The notes beneath the pieces were generated by a model. That model did not search any database. It was not told where the DNA came from and saw only the letters and a list, made by a program, of their open reading frames with translations. A stretch of 64,000 nt of DNA from CALOFP01 sp942492635 (GTDB taxonomy: Bacteria; UBP6; UBA1177; CALOFP01): NCBI GenBank assembly GCA_942492635.1, contig CALOFP010000004.1, positions 248,001 to 312,000 of the forward strand, given 5' to 3'. The translations under genes were made by a program, and so were the position numbers. Positions within the stretch are counted from its first letter, which is position 1; the number at the start of each line of letters is the position of its first letter. This document shows, piece by piece, positions 15,732-25,170 of the stretch.

Positions 15732-16232
15732 TTGAAGCGACTGGCGTACATTATCGGCACCTGGTTCGGAGCAGGTCTATCTCCGGTGGCGCCGGGGACC
15801 GTCGGGTCCCTGGCGGCCATCCCGTTTGTCTGGTATTTTGCGTGGCAGGGGCCTTTGCCCCTGCTTCTTTTTCTTTTGTCCACCCTCTCTATCGGGGTTT
15901 GGGCGGCAGATGTAATTTCCAAAGACAGGAATAATCCGGACCCTCAGATTGTTGTGGTAGACGAGGTTCAGGGACAGGCGGCGGCCATTTTACTGACAAC
16001 AGTTCTTCTTCCTATCGAGGAGCTCAGAAGGGTTATAGATCCTTTTTCCTTAAGGGGATGGGCGGTCATGGCTGTCTGTTTCGCAATGTTCCGGGTTTTT
16101 GATATTTTGAAGCCCTGGCCCGTATCCTACTTTGACAGGAAGCACTCTCCTCTGGGAGTAATGCTTGACGATACGGCGGCAGGTCTCTATGCAACGATTT
16201 TAACATGGCTTTTTGTTTTATTTGTAAGGTAG
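15732..16232 (+). CDS. pgpA: Phosphatidylglycerophosphatase A
   Basis: 166 residues starting at TTG directly after the EF-G stop (TAG-TTG), with GGGAG a few bases upstream. Signature: GAGLSPVAPGTVGSL near the N-terminus, VVVDEVQGQ, FRVFDILKPWP and GVMLDDTAAGLYA. It is an integral membrane enzyme with several hydrophobic segments that dephosphorylates phosphatidylglycerol phosphate in phospholipid synthesis. The TTG start and zero spacing suggest coupled translation with EF-G. Confidence 0.92.
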   Translation: MKRLAYIIGTWFGAGLSPVAPGTVGSLAAIPFVWYFAWQGPLPLLLFLLSTLSIGVWAADVISKDRNNPDPQIVVVDEVQGQAAAILLTTVLLPIEELRRVIDPFSLRGWAVMAVCFAMFRVFDILKPWPVSYFDRKHSPLGVMLDDTAAGLYATILTWLFVLFVR

Positions 16233-16245
16233 AAGAGGAGGAAGC

Positions 16246-18240
16246 ATGAAACTGATCAAAAGAGCGGCTGCAGGAATGATAGCCACCTCCCTTGTTCTCG
16301 GTGTTGTGGCATGTGAGAAGAAGGAAGCCCCGGCTGTCAAGAAGGAGGCCGTGGAAAAGAAGGCAGACAATGAGGTGGCGAAGAAGAAGGGCAACATCTT
16401 TAACGTGACAATCGGTGATGCACAGGTGATGGGACCGGCTGATGCACCTGTTACCGTCATCAACTTTTCCGACTTTCAGTGCCCATTCTCCAAGAGATCC
16501 TATACAATGATGCAGAAGGTCATGAAGGATTACAAGGGAAAGGTTCGCTATGTTTTCAAACACTTCCCGCTTCACTTCCACAAACAGGCCCGCATGGCGT
16601 CGAGAGCTGCATACGCAGCAGGAAATCAGGGAAAATTCTGGGAAATGTACGACAAGCTTTTTGAAAATCAGAAACAGATTTCCGATGACAGCGTGAAGGG
16701 TTGGGCAAAATCCCTCGGGCTCGATATGACGACCTTCGAGAAGGATTACCTTGAAAAGAATGATGCCGGAAAAAGAACCGATTCGGAAAAAACCGTTGCG
16801 GAGGATATGGCTCAGGGACGGAAGTTCGGTGTTCGCGGAACGCCGACAATGTTCATCAACGGCGTAAAGTTCGTGGGAGCAAACAGCAAGAAGGTAGAGG
16901 CCATAATCAAGGAGCAGCTTGCAGAAGGCGAAAAGCTGAAGGCGAAGGGCGTGAAGGATGTCTATACAGAGCTCGTGAAGAACGGCCTCAAGAAGGCTCC
17001 CAAGAAGGTTCCTCAGATCGCAAAGGATATCTACAAACTTGAAATTCCGAAGCATGCACCGATATGGGGAAAGAAGGATGCACCTATCACCATGGTGATT
17101 ATTGATGATTTCGAGTGCCCATTCTGTGCCCGTCACTACAAAACTACGGAGGCTCTTAAGAAGGAGTATGAGGACACTCTGCGCATAGTCTACATTCAGA
17201 ATCCTCTCGGTTTTCATAAGAAGGCTAAACCGGCTTCCTATGCCAGTATCGCTGCACAGAATCAGGGTAAGTTCTGGGAAATGTACAGTAAACTCTTTTC
17301 CGACCAGAAGGGATGGAGAAAGGCAGCCGACCTCAACGCATATTTTGAAAACGCCGCAAAGGAGCTCGGACTCGACATTACAAAATTCAAGAAGGACATG
17401 GCGTCGGCCGAGACAAAGAAGATTGTTGAAGACGATATAAAACTCGCCATGAATATGGGGTCTCGCGGAACTCCCGGAAACTTCGTCAACGGAAGATTCA
17501 TCGGCGGAGCCTATCCGAAAGAGACTTTCGATCAGGTATTCAAGGAGGAGCTTGAAAGAGCCAAGCCTTTCATGGATAAGGGTCTCAAGGGAGATGCACT
17601 CTACGCCGAGCTCGTCAAGAACGGAAAGGAGAAGATAGAGAGAAAATCAAGAAAAGAAAAGGAAGATCCCAACAAGGTCTACAAGGTTGATCTCAGCGGT
17701 CACGAGCCGGTTAAGGGAAGCGAGAAGGCTCCCATAACCATAGTTGAGTTCTCCGAACATCAGTGCCCCTTCTGCCGCAGAGGTTCAAACACTATGAACC
17801 AGCTGGTCGAGGAGTACAAGGGAAAGGTGAAGGTTCTTTTCAAACACCAACCTCTCGGTTTTCACAAGCAGGCCAGACCTGCAGCAAAGTTTTCCATCGC
17901 AGCACATAAGCTTTACGGTGATAAAAAGTTCTATGAAGTCAGCAGCCATCTTTTCAACAACCAGAAGGAGTGGACAAAAGATCACATGACAACTTTCGAA
18001 GGTTACGCCAAGAAGTTCAAAATGGACTGGGAGAAGGTTAAAAAGGAGATGGAATCTCCCGAAACAGAGGCTGTTCTCAAGAAGGATATGGCTGCAGCAG
18101 CAAAGCTTGGCGTTCGCGGAGTTCCCGCTTTCTTCGTAAACGGCAAGAAACTCTCCGGTGCACAGCCCCTTCCCAGATTCAAGGCTGTGATTGATGAAAT
18201 GCTTAACCCTAAGAAGGCTCCTCAAAAAGCCGGGAAGTAA
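16246..18240 (+). CDS. Lipoprotein with three tandem DsbA-like thioredoxin domains
   Basis: 664 residues. Signal peptide with lipobox VVAC (Cys23), then a Lys/Glu-rich linker. Three DsbA/thioredoxin-4-type domains follow: about 50-250, 262-465 and 478-655. Active sites: CPFS (Cys79, no second Cys), CPFC (Cys291-Cys294) and CPFC (Cys507-Cys510). Each has the downstream cis-Pro loop (RGTPTMFING, RGTPGNFVNG, RGVPAFFVNG). Family role: disulfide exchange in exported proteins. Usual members have a single domain; a three-domain chain is unusual. Spacing to pgpA is 13 bp and to leuD 3 bp, but those genes give no functional hint. Likely anchored in the inner or outer membrane and facing the periplasm. 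Confidence 0.88.
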   Translation: MKLIKRAAAGMIATSLVLGVVACEKKEAPAVKKEAVEKKADNEVAKKKGNIFNVTIGDAQVMGPADAPVTVINFSDFQCPFSKRSYTMMQKVMKDYKGKVRYVFKHFPLHFHKQARMASRAAYAAGNQGKFWEMYDKLFENQKQISDDSVKGWAKSLGLDMTTFEKDYLEKNDAGKRTDSEKTVAEDMAQGRKFGVRGTPTMFINGVKFVGANSKKVEAIIKEQLAEGEKLKAKGVKDVYTELVKNGLKKAPKKVPQIAKDIYKLEIPKHAPIWGKKDAPITMVIIDDFECPFCARHYKTTEALKKEYEDTLRIVYIQNPLGFHKKAKPASYASIAAQNQGKFWEMYSKLFSDQKGWRKAADLNAYFENAAKELGLDITKFKKDMASAETKKIVEDDIKLAMNMGSRGTPGNFVNGRFIGGAYPKETFDQVFKEELERAKPFMDKGLKGDALYAELVKNGKEKIERKSRKEKEDPNKVYKVDLSGHEPVKGSEKAPITIVEFSEHQCPFCRRGSNTMNQLVEEYKGKVKVLFKHQPLGFHKQARPAAKFSIAAHKLYGDKKFYEVSSHLFNNQKEWTKDHMTTFEGYAKKFKMDWEKVKKEMESPETEAVLKKDMAAAAKLGVRGVPAFFVNGKKLSGAQPLPRFKAVIDEMLNPKKAPQKAGK

Positions 18241-18243
18241 GAG

Positions 18244-18753
18244 ATGAAAGAGGTAAAGGGAAAGATTTTTGTTCTCAAGGACTGTGAAAACCGGCTGATT
18301 AACGATATCGATACGGATCAGATCTTCCACAACAGATACCTCTCGATTGTTGAACTTGAAAAGATGGCGCCCTACGCTCTTGACAATCTCGAGGGATACG
18401 AGAACTTCTCAAAGGTTGTCGAAGCGGGAATGGTGCTTGTCGCAGGTGAAAACTTCGGGTCCGGTAGCTCCAGACAGCAGGCCGTAGACTGTTTCATAGC
18501 TCTCGGAGTGAGTGGGATCGCCGCAGGATCGTTCGGAGCCATCTACAAGAGAAATACAATCAACTCCGGACTTCCGCTTATGGAGATCACAGAACTGGAA
18601 GAGAGAGTTCTTGAAACCGGAACAGAGCTGACTTTCAGAACGGAAGAGGGAACGATTCTTGATGAAAACGGTAAATCCGTCGGGAAATTCAAACCGTTTT
18701 CGGATGTCCAGGGAGAGATCATAGAAAAAGGTGGGCTTCTTCACTGCGTATAG
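18244..18753 (+). CDS. leuD: 3-isopropylmalate dehydratase small subunit-like (aconitase swivel domain)
   Basis: 169 residues of the LeuD/homoaconitase small-subunit type. Clear blocks: NDIDTDQIFHNRYL at the N-terminus, GENFGSGSSRQQAV, AGSFGAIYKRNTINSGLPLM. The small subunit swivels over the [4Fe-4S] large subunit to isomerise 2- or 3-isopropylmalate in leucine synthesis, or homocitrate-type acids. The substrate loop after NRYL is SIVELEK, which does not settle the substrate. No large subunit or other leucine gene is in the window, so the assignment as LeuD rather than a homoaconitase-type paralogue is tentative. Confidence 0.8.
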   Translation: MKEVKGKIFVLKDCENRLINDIDTDQIFHNRYLSIVELEKMAPYALDNLEGYENFSKVVEAGMVLVAGENFGSGSSRQQAVDCFIALGVSGIAAGSFGAIYKRNTINSGLPLMEITELEERVLETGTELTFRTEEGTILDENGKSVGKFKPFSDVQGEIIEKGGLLHCV

Positions 18754-18996
18754 AAATTTCCCATCACTTTAATTCTCGAAACTCAATTCCAAAGGCGTAG
18801 ATTAAAAAATTTTTGATTTGATAATTTAACTCTTTTCAAAAAAGAAAAAAACCACAAACTAAAACAAGTCTTAAAAAAATCGAACAAACAAATTGAATAA
18901 AATGAATGACAGATTAACCAGATTTTTTTCTTGTATTCGAAAGTATCGGTGATAAATTTTTAAGGGGACGTAATTTTTTGGGTTTTGGGAGGGTTA

Positions 18997-20943
18997 ATGT
19001 TTAACAAGTTGAAATTAAAACAGAAACTGTATCTTTACGCGGCTATTGTGGTTCTGTCGACCATGGTGGTGACAACGCTGGTTTCATCGTATTTCATGGA
19101 AAATCTGCTTCACTTTCTTGTCGGCAGAGAGCTCAACAACAGTATCGATTCCGTCGAGGAGGTGATAGGAACAGCAAGGGTCGACACCCTCAGGAAGGTT
19201 AAAGAAAATCTTTTTCTTTTCGAGACACTTTTTAAAAGCAGGGGCGAGTTGAATCTTCATGAGGAAAAGGTGGAAGTGAATGCGATCAATCAAGTCAGCA
19301 AAGAGGCAGAGAGCCTTTCCATTAAGCCGCTTACTCTCGGAGGAGTTTCTCTTTTGAACGACACGGCTCTCGTGGATCTGATGAAAAGTATGGTCGGCGG
19401 AACGGCAACTGTTTTTCAGAGGATGGACGGGGGGTTTCTCAGAATATCCACCAACGTCATTAAGAAGGATGGAAAGAGGGCTGTAGGGACCTACATCCCG
19501 GATTCCTCCCCGGTAGTTGCCGATGTGCTTGCTGGGAAGACCTTTAACGGAAAGGCCTTTGTTGTTGATGACTGGTACATAACGGCCTATAAGCCGATCT
19601 ATGTGGGAGAACAGATCGTCGGCATGCTCTATGTGGGAGTGAAGGAGAAAAATGTAGACGGTATAGAAAAGAATCTGAAAAGCATGAAGATAGGCCTCAG
19701 AGGATTCAGTGCAGCGATAGATCTGAAGAGCGGCGAATGGGTTGTAAATCCCCGTGAAGAATGTAAATCGGTGGTCAATGAAACCGGAATGGGGAAGGTG
19801 GTACTCAAAGCGGCAGGAGAGAAGAAGGAAGGCAAACTTTCATTTAAAACGATCGACGGCGATGAGCTGACCTCAAAGTTCAAGATAGATGACAAGTTCG
19901 GCTGGGTAATGGTTTCAACGGCCTATGTTAACGATATGGGAGAGAGTATAAAAGGTGTCATGAGCAAGCTTTTTTACATGTTTGCAGGGGCCATGTTTCT
20001 TCTGTCTCTTCTTCTCGTATCAATTGTCAAGAAGACCATTATCGTTCCCATAATGACTGTCAGGGAGGGTCTCGAAGCCGGCTCCGGAGGTGATCTCAGG
20101 GTTAATTTCGATGTGGAAACGGCTGATGAAATAGGTGAGATGAAAGGTGATTTCAACAGTTTTATGGAGAGTCTGAAATCGACAGTGAACGGTATCAGAA
20201 CTGCCTCAAACAGGGTGGGCCTTTCCGCAAGGGAGGTTTCATCAGGCAACAGCGATCTTTCCAACTCAACCCAGGCCATGGCTGCGGCACTTGAGGAGAC
20301 AGCGGCATCTGTGGAACAGATTACCGTTTCGATTAAGGAGACTGCTGATGCAAGTTCTAAGAGCGCCAGGGAGATAGATTTGACTGCAAAAGATGCAGAG
20401 TCCGGCTCGAAAATGCTCAGGGAGATGGACAACGCCATGAAGGATCTTCAGGAATCGGGAAGTCGAATAAAGGAGATTGTTGATGTGGTTAACGGAATAG
20501 CGTTTCAGACAAACCTGCTGGCTCTCAACGCCGCCGTTGAGGCTGCACGTGCTGGCGAGAGCGGAAAGGGTTTTGCGGTCGTAGCGGGAGAGGTGAGGTC
20601 TCTTGCCGCAAGAAGTACGGATGCGGTTTCCGAAATAAGCGACCTGGTTGAAAAAAATGAGGAGAATATTGGAAAGGCCAGTGAACTATCCAGAAAGACG
20701 GTGGAAAAACTTACGAAGGTGGTATCCAACATCCAGCAGGCAACCCAGCTCGTTCTCGATATCGAAATGAGGTCCAGGGAGCAGGCTTCCGGAATTGAAC
20801 AGATCAACTCAGCCGTTGTAAAAATGGATGAGGACACCCAGCGTAATGCGGCGCTGGTTGAGCAGCTTGCGGCGGCAGCCAGCGAACTCACGGGAATATC
20901 AGATGAACTTTCAAGCAATGTTCAGTATTTTACCGTAGACTAA
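18997..20943 (+). CDS. Methyl-accepting chemotaxis protein 1 (Cache_3-Cache_2-type sensor)
   Basis: 648 residues from ATG 18997; GGGAGGG before it decides this start over an upstream TTG. An N-terminal membrane helix (about 10-32) leads to a periplasmic Cache_3/Cache_2-fusion-like sensor (DSSPVVADVLAGKTFNGKAF then DDWYITAYKPIYVGEQIVGMLYVGVKE). A second membrane helix (about 326-348) and HAMP domain follow, then the cytoplasmic signalling domain with the hairpin tip IAFQTNLLALNAAVEAARAGE. It ends in VQYFTVD with no receptor tail. It would signal to CheA/CheW, genes not present here. First of five consecutive receptors. Confidence 0.93.
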   Translation: MFNKLKLKQKLYLYAAIVVLSTMVVTTLVSSYFMENLLHFLVGRELNNSIDSVEEVIGTARVDTLRKVKENLFLFETLFKSRGELNLHEEKVEVNAINQVSKEAESLSIKPLTLGGVSLLNDTALVDLMKSMVGGTATVFQRMDGGFLRISTNVIKKDGKRAVGTYIPDSSPVVADVLAGKTFNGKAFVVDDWYITAYKPIYVGEQIVGMLYVGVKEKNVDGIEKNLKSMKIGLRGFSAAIDLKSGEWVVNPREECKSVVNETGMGKVVLKAAGEKKEGKLSFKTIDGDELTSKFKIDDKFGWVMVSTAYVNDMGESIKGVMSKLFYMFAGAMFLLSLLLVSIVKKTIIVPIMTVREGLEAGSGGDLRVNFDVETADEIGEMKGDFNSFMESLKSTVNGIRTASNRVGLSAREVSSGNSDLSNSTQAMAAALEETAASVEQITVSIKETADASSKSAREIDLTAKDAESGSKMLREMDNAMKDLQESGSRIKEIVDVVNGIAFQTNLLALNAAVEAARAGESGKGFAVVAGEVRSLAARSTDAVSEISDLVEKNEENIGKASELSRKTVEKLTKVVSNIQQATQLVLDIEMRSREQASGIEQINSAVVKMDEDTQRNAALVEQLAAAASELTGISDELSSNVQYFTVD

Positions 20944-21134
20944 ATAATTTTTTTTCTCCGCTACCATTTTCTTAATCTTCTGAATTTATTCTCGGGCAAG
21001 TCGAAATCATTACGAAAAACAGAGATCATAACAAATCAAAAAGAAAGAGAAGAAGCAGTTTTCGTTTTGACGAAAGTCGATGTATGATATTGGATAGCAC
21101 CATAAATATTTGCAATATCTTCCCGGGGGCAGAG

Positions 21135-23249
21135 ATGGATTTTTTAAGCAGGTTCAGGATCAAAACACGACTCTTTGTTTTCATCGCCGGAATTTTTCTC
21201 ATCTCACTTACAACGATTCTTCTCGTTGTATTCAACAGGGTGCGTTCGATGCAGGAAAGAAGTGCGTTGAATTCAGCAAGGATCGAGGCGGAGAAGTATG
21301 CTTCATTGACGGCCCAGGAGCTGGAAAAGGCCTTTCATGTTGCTCGTTCGGCGTCAAGCGCTCTTGAAAGCCTGGCTGCAAAGGAAAATCCGAGTCGGGA
21401 AGAGGCGATTGGAATGCTTTCCAAAATTACTGCGGCAAATCCAGAATTTGTTGGAATGTCGACCTGCTGGGAACCGAATGCATTTGACGGTAGGGATTCC
21501 GAATTCGTCGGAAAACCGCTTCATGATGCAACAGGACGATTTATTCCCTACATCTATTTTTCAGGCGGATCTCTAAAGATGGAGGCGCTGGTCGGATATG
21601 AAACTCCGGGTGACGGTGACTGGTATCTGAAGCCGAGGGCAAAAAACAACGAGACGATAATCGATCCCTACATTTACAATGTCGGTGGAAAGGATGTGTT
21701 GATGACCACAATTTCTACCCCGATAAGGAAAAACGGAAAATTTGCCGGAATAGTGACTGTTGATATTTCACTTGAACAGGTCCAGAAGATTGCAGGGCGA
21801 ATAAAGCCCTATGAAACGGGTTACGGTGGAATAATCTCTTTCGGAGGAGTAATTGCGGCACATATTAAAAATGACTTCGTTGGAAAAAAATGGTCGGAAG
21901 TGGATAAGGGATACGAGGCGGAATATGGAAAGAAAATCAGGAACGGAGAAATTTTTTCAATAACACGAAAATCCGTGGACGGAGGCGGTGACACTCTTCA
22001 CTATTACGTGCCGATAAAGCTTGGAGAAACCGGTGAGCCCTGGTCAGTTGCGGTTGTGGTTCCAGTTGAGAAGATAATGGAGGATGTGAGAAAGCTGAGC
22101 GGATTCATGATAACGATAGGTGCTGTTTCGATGGTTGTCATCCTTCTTGTCATAATTCTCATTGCGAATTCTATACTGAAGGGGATCAAGAGAATGAATC
22201 ACATGATGAGTGATATTTCCGAAGGCGAGGGTGATCTCACGGCTCGCATAGAGATCGATGCAAACGACGAAGTGGCGGATCTTGCCGACAACTTCAACAC
22301 TTTTGTAAATAAGATCGAGGAACTGGTGATATCAATACAGGGATCTGCAGAACGGGTTATGGTAAGTTCCGATGAGGTTTCCGGAGGGAATACTCAGCTC
22401 TCCAGTGCAACGCAGGAGATGGCAAGCAGTCTGGAGGAAACGGCTGCATCAGTCGAAGAGATAACGTCATCAATCAGGGAGACTGCAGATGCCAGCTCAT
22501 CAACATCCAGGGAGATGGTGCAGACCGCCAATCATGCGGAAGCCGGATCAAAAATGATGGACAAAATGTCAGTTGCTATGAAGGATCTTCGTGAGTCGGG
22601 AGAAAAAATAAAGGAGATCGTTGATGTTGTTAACAATATCGCATTCCAGACAAACCTGCTCTCTCTTAATGCTGCGGTAGAAGCTGCCAGGGCCGGAGAA
22701 GAAGGAAAGGGTTTTGCCGTAGTGGCCGGGGAGGTTAGAAACCTTGCGGCCAGAAGTGCCGATGCGGCGAAAGAGATAAGAGAACTGGTTGAAAGGAACG
22801 ACGAATTTATTCGAAATACGGGGGAACTTTCCGGAAAAACAATAGGTGTTCTGATGGATGTGATAAAAAGAATTCAACATGCAACTCGATCGGTTGGGGA
22901 TATTCAGCAGCGTTCAAAGGAACAGGCCTCAGGAATAGAGCAGATCAACTCAGCGGTTATGCAGATGGATGAAGTTACGCAGAGAAACGCCTCTCTGGTT
23001 GAGGAGCTGGCGGCCTCTTCGGAAGATATGAAAAATGTCGCATCCGCGCTTTCCAGTGAAGTCGGCATGTTTAAGGTTTCCAAAACCGTTTCACCTGCAA
23101 GAAGAGACACGGATAAAGACTACAAGGCTCCTCCCAAGAAGGGGAAGACTTACGTTCCGGAACATCATGATACATCGGAAGATGTTGCTCCGGCTCCGAA
23201 GGAGAGAGAGGAGGTGTTTTTTGACGATGACAAGTTTGAAGAGTTCTGA
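21135..23249 (+). CDS. Methyl-accepting chemotaxis protein 2 (dCache sensor, FEEF tail)
   Basis: 704 residues from ATG 21135 (MDFLSRFRIKTRLFVF); a GGGGGC sequence precedes it. Domain order: membrane helix (about 12-34), dCache_1-like periplasmic domain with DWYLKPR, DPYIYNVGGKDVLMTTISTP and FAGIVTVDIS, a second helix near 325-350, HAMP, signalling domain with IAFQTNLLSLNAAVEAARAGE, and a flexible Lys/Pro-rich tail ending in FFDDDKFEEF. The Cache type binds amino acids or other small ligands in many bacteria, but the full amino-acid motif is not evident here. The end resembles CheR/CheB tethering pentapeptides. Confidence 0.92.
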   Translation: MDFLSRFRIKTRLFVFIAGIFLISLTTILLVVFNRVRSMQERSALNSARIEAEKYASLTAQELEKAFHVARSASSALESLAAKENPSREEAIGMLSKITAANPEFVGMSTCWEPNAFDGRDSEFVGKPLHDATGRFIPYIYFSGGSLKMEALVGYETPGDGDWYLKPRAKNNETIIDPYIYNVGGKDVLMTTISTPIRKNGKFAGIVTVDISLEQVQKIAGRIKPYETGYGGIISFGGVIAAHIKNDFVGKKWSEVDKGYEAEYGKKIRNGEIFSITRKSVDGGGDTLHYYVPIKLGETGEPWSVAVVVPVEKIMEDVRKLSGFMITIGAVSMVVILLVIILIANSILKGIKRMNHMMSDISEGEGDLTARIEIDANDEVADLADNFNTFVNKIEELVISIQGSAERVMVSSDEVSGGNTQLSSATQEMASSLEETAASVEEITSSIRETADASSSTSREMVQTANHAEAGSKMMDKMSVAMKDLRESGEKIKEIVDVVNNIAFQTNLLSLNAAVEAARAGEEGKGFAVVAGEVRNLAARSADAAKEIRELVERNDEFIRNTGELSGKTIGVLMDVIKRIQHATRSVGDIQQRSKEQASGIEQINSAVMQMDEVTQRNASLVEELAASSEDMKNVASALSSEVGMFKVSKTVSPARRDTDKDYKAPPKKGKTYVPEHHDTSEDVAPAPKEREEVFFDDDKFEEF

Positions 23250-23464
23250 TGTTTTCTCTTCAAGATCTAAAAAGATCTCGCTTATGTTAAGCAACTACCT
23301 GTCTGTCGATACTCCTTTTCAGGCTGTCTGAACAAATCTTGAAAATTTGAATTGCCGAAGAGCGAACCACCAAAAAGCTACATCGTCGCGTTGATTGACA
23401 TTCCTCAACAGCTGATTTACCCTTTTAGTATAGTTTTAAAAAATCAATCCGGTGGAGGAATATC

Positions 23465-25153
23465 ATGTTTTCACGTCTAACTGTAAAAGCCAGAATTTTT
23501 ATGTTAATCGGTGGTATCTTCGTTTTATTTATCCTTCAGTTTTTTTATGTGTTGAATCAATTACACGGAAAAATGATGGATGAGAGGAAGGTTAAGATTT
23601 CTGAGATTGTGGAGGGAATTTCCAACCAGATTTCTCATTACCAGAAACTTTCGGAGGAAGGGAAAATCGAGCAGGAAGATGCCAAAAAGAAAATTCTGGA
23701 TGTGATCAGGCACTACAGATACGAAGGCAACAACTATATTTTCGTTCTTCACTACGACGGAAGATATGTGCTTCTTCCACCGAAGCCGGAGTGGGAAGGA
23801 ACCGATCAAACTTCAATTAAGGATAAAAACGGTGTTTATCTTCTTAAGGATCTTATTTCCGCCGCAAAGGAGGGCGGAGGTTACGTCGATTACCTTTGGT
23901 TCCGGGGTGATGAACAGGATCTACCAAAAATTTCCTATGCAGCCGGGTTCGACAAGTGGCAGTGGGCAATCGGAACCGGTGTCTATGTCGACGATGTGGA
24001 AAAGACCTACAGTCAGCTGAGAAACAGGATGCTCGGTATTTTTGCGGTGATTCTGTTCCTGTCCTCATTTTTCACAATTTACATGATAAGGGTTATCGTC
24101 GGGAGAATTAATGTCACTACAACAATTCTCAAAGACATTTCGGAAGGAGAGGGGGACCTCACTGCAAGAATAGAAACCGATACGGAAGACGAGTTCAAGA
24201 ATATGGGTGAATACTTCAATCTTTTCGCAGAGAAGATCGAGCAGCTTATTATATCCATCAAAAATTCCGCGGGACAGGTACTCATCAGTTCCCAGGAGGT
24301 GAGTTCAGGAAACAACCAGCTTTCCAGTTCTACGCAGCAGATGGCCAGCAGTCTGGAGCAGACGGCGGCCTCGGTTGAAGAGATAACTTCATCGATTCGG
24401 GAAACTGCCGATGCCAGCGCCAGGACATCCAGGGATATCGGCCAGACTGCAAGCGATGCAAATGAAGGTGCAGAAATGCTGACTCAAATGGGAAGCGCCA
24501 TGAAGGATCTCGGCGCATCCGGAGAGCGAATAAAGGAGATCGTAGATGTTGTTAACGACATCGCCTTCCAGACCAACCTGCTGGCTCTCAACGCCGCCGT
24601 TGAGGCGGCCCGCGCCGGAGAGGAGGGCAAGGGATTCGCAGTAGTTGCAGGTGAGGTTCGTAATCTTGCCGCAAGAAGTGCCGATGCCGCGACGGAGATC
24701 AGGGAGCTTGTGGATAACAACGGTGAATATATCCGGAACGCAACAAATCTTTCCGAAAAGACAACCCAGAATCTTCTGAAGGTTGTGGAGAGGATCCAGG
24801 ATGCTACAAGAGCGATCGGAGAGATAGAGCAGCGGTCGAAGGAACAGTCTTCCGGAATCGAGCAGATCAATACGGCGGTTATGCAGATGGATGAGGTAAC
24901 ACAGAGAAATGCATCTCTCGTTGAGGAGCTTGCAAGTTCTGCTGAGGACATGTCCGATATCTCAAAGAAACTTTCTGATGAGGTCGGTCGTTTCAAGGTT
25001 TCCGAAGGGTCCGCGCCATCTTTCCAAAAGCGTCCGGAAAAGAGACCTCCGGCGGTCAATAAACCTCCGAAAGTAGGAAAAAAGGCACTTCCTAAAACGC
25101 CGGAAAAGAAGGAAGAGGCGTTTTTCGACGATGATCAATTTGAAGAATTTTAA
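23465..25153 (+). CDS. Methyl-accepting chemotaxis protein 3 (sCache_2 sensor, FEEF tail)
   Basis: 562 residues, ATG preceded by GGAGG. A first helix (about 10-30) leads to a short single Cache_2 domain: DAKKKILDVIRHYRYEGNNYIFVLHYDG, then DKWQWAIGTGVYVDDVE. A second helix at about 188-208, HAMP, and a signalling domain with IAFQTNLLALNAAVEAARAGEEG follow. The tail is Lys/Pro-rich and ends FFDDDQFEEF. sCache_2 receptors in other bacteria often sense organic acids. Receptor 4 begins 17 bp downstream, so the two are co-transcribed. Confidence 0.93.
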   Translation: MFSRLTVKARIFMLIGGIFVLFILQFFYVLNQLHGKMMDERKVKISEIVEGISNQISHYQKLSEEGKIEQEDAKKKILDVIRHYRYEGNNYIFVLHYDGRYVLLPPKPEWEGTDQTSIKDKNGVYLLKDLISAAKEGGGYVDYLWFRGDEQDLPKISYAAGFDKWQWAIGTGVYVDDVEKTYSQLRNRMLGIFAVILFLSSFFTIYMIRVIVGRINVTTTILKDISEGEGDLTARIETDTEDEFKNMGEYFNLFAEKIEQLIISIKNSAGQVLISSQEVSSGNNQLSSSTQQMASSLEQTAASVEEITSSIRETADASARTSRDIGQTASDANEGAEMLTQMGSAMKDLGASGERIKEIVDVVNDIAFQTNLLALNAAVEAARAGEEGKGFAVVAGEVRNLAARSADAATEIRELVDNNGEYIRNATNLSEKTTQNLLKVVERIQDATRAIGEIEQRSKEQSSGIEQINTAVMQMDEVTQRNASLVEELASSAEDMSDISKKLSDEVGRFKVSEGSAPSFQKRPEKRPPAVNKPPKVGKKALPKTPEKKEEAFFDDDQFEEF

Positions 25154-25170
25154 TTAAAAGGGAGCAGGGA

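Noticed and set aside
16066..17217. 383-residue minus-strand frame
   Set aside because: It lies opposite pgpA and the first half of the triple DsbA gene, both well supported; no family resemblance and no operon context.
23395..23432. TTGACA upstream of receptor 3 as a promoter
   Set aside because: No acceptable -10 box at 16-18 bp; the TAGTAT sequence is 26 bp away.
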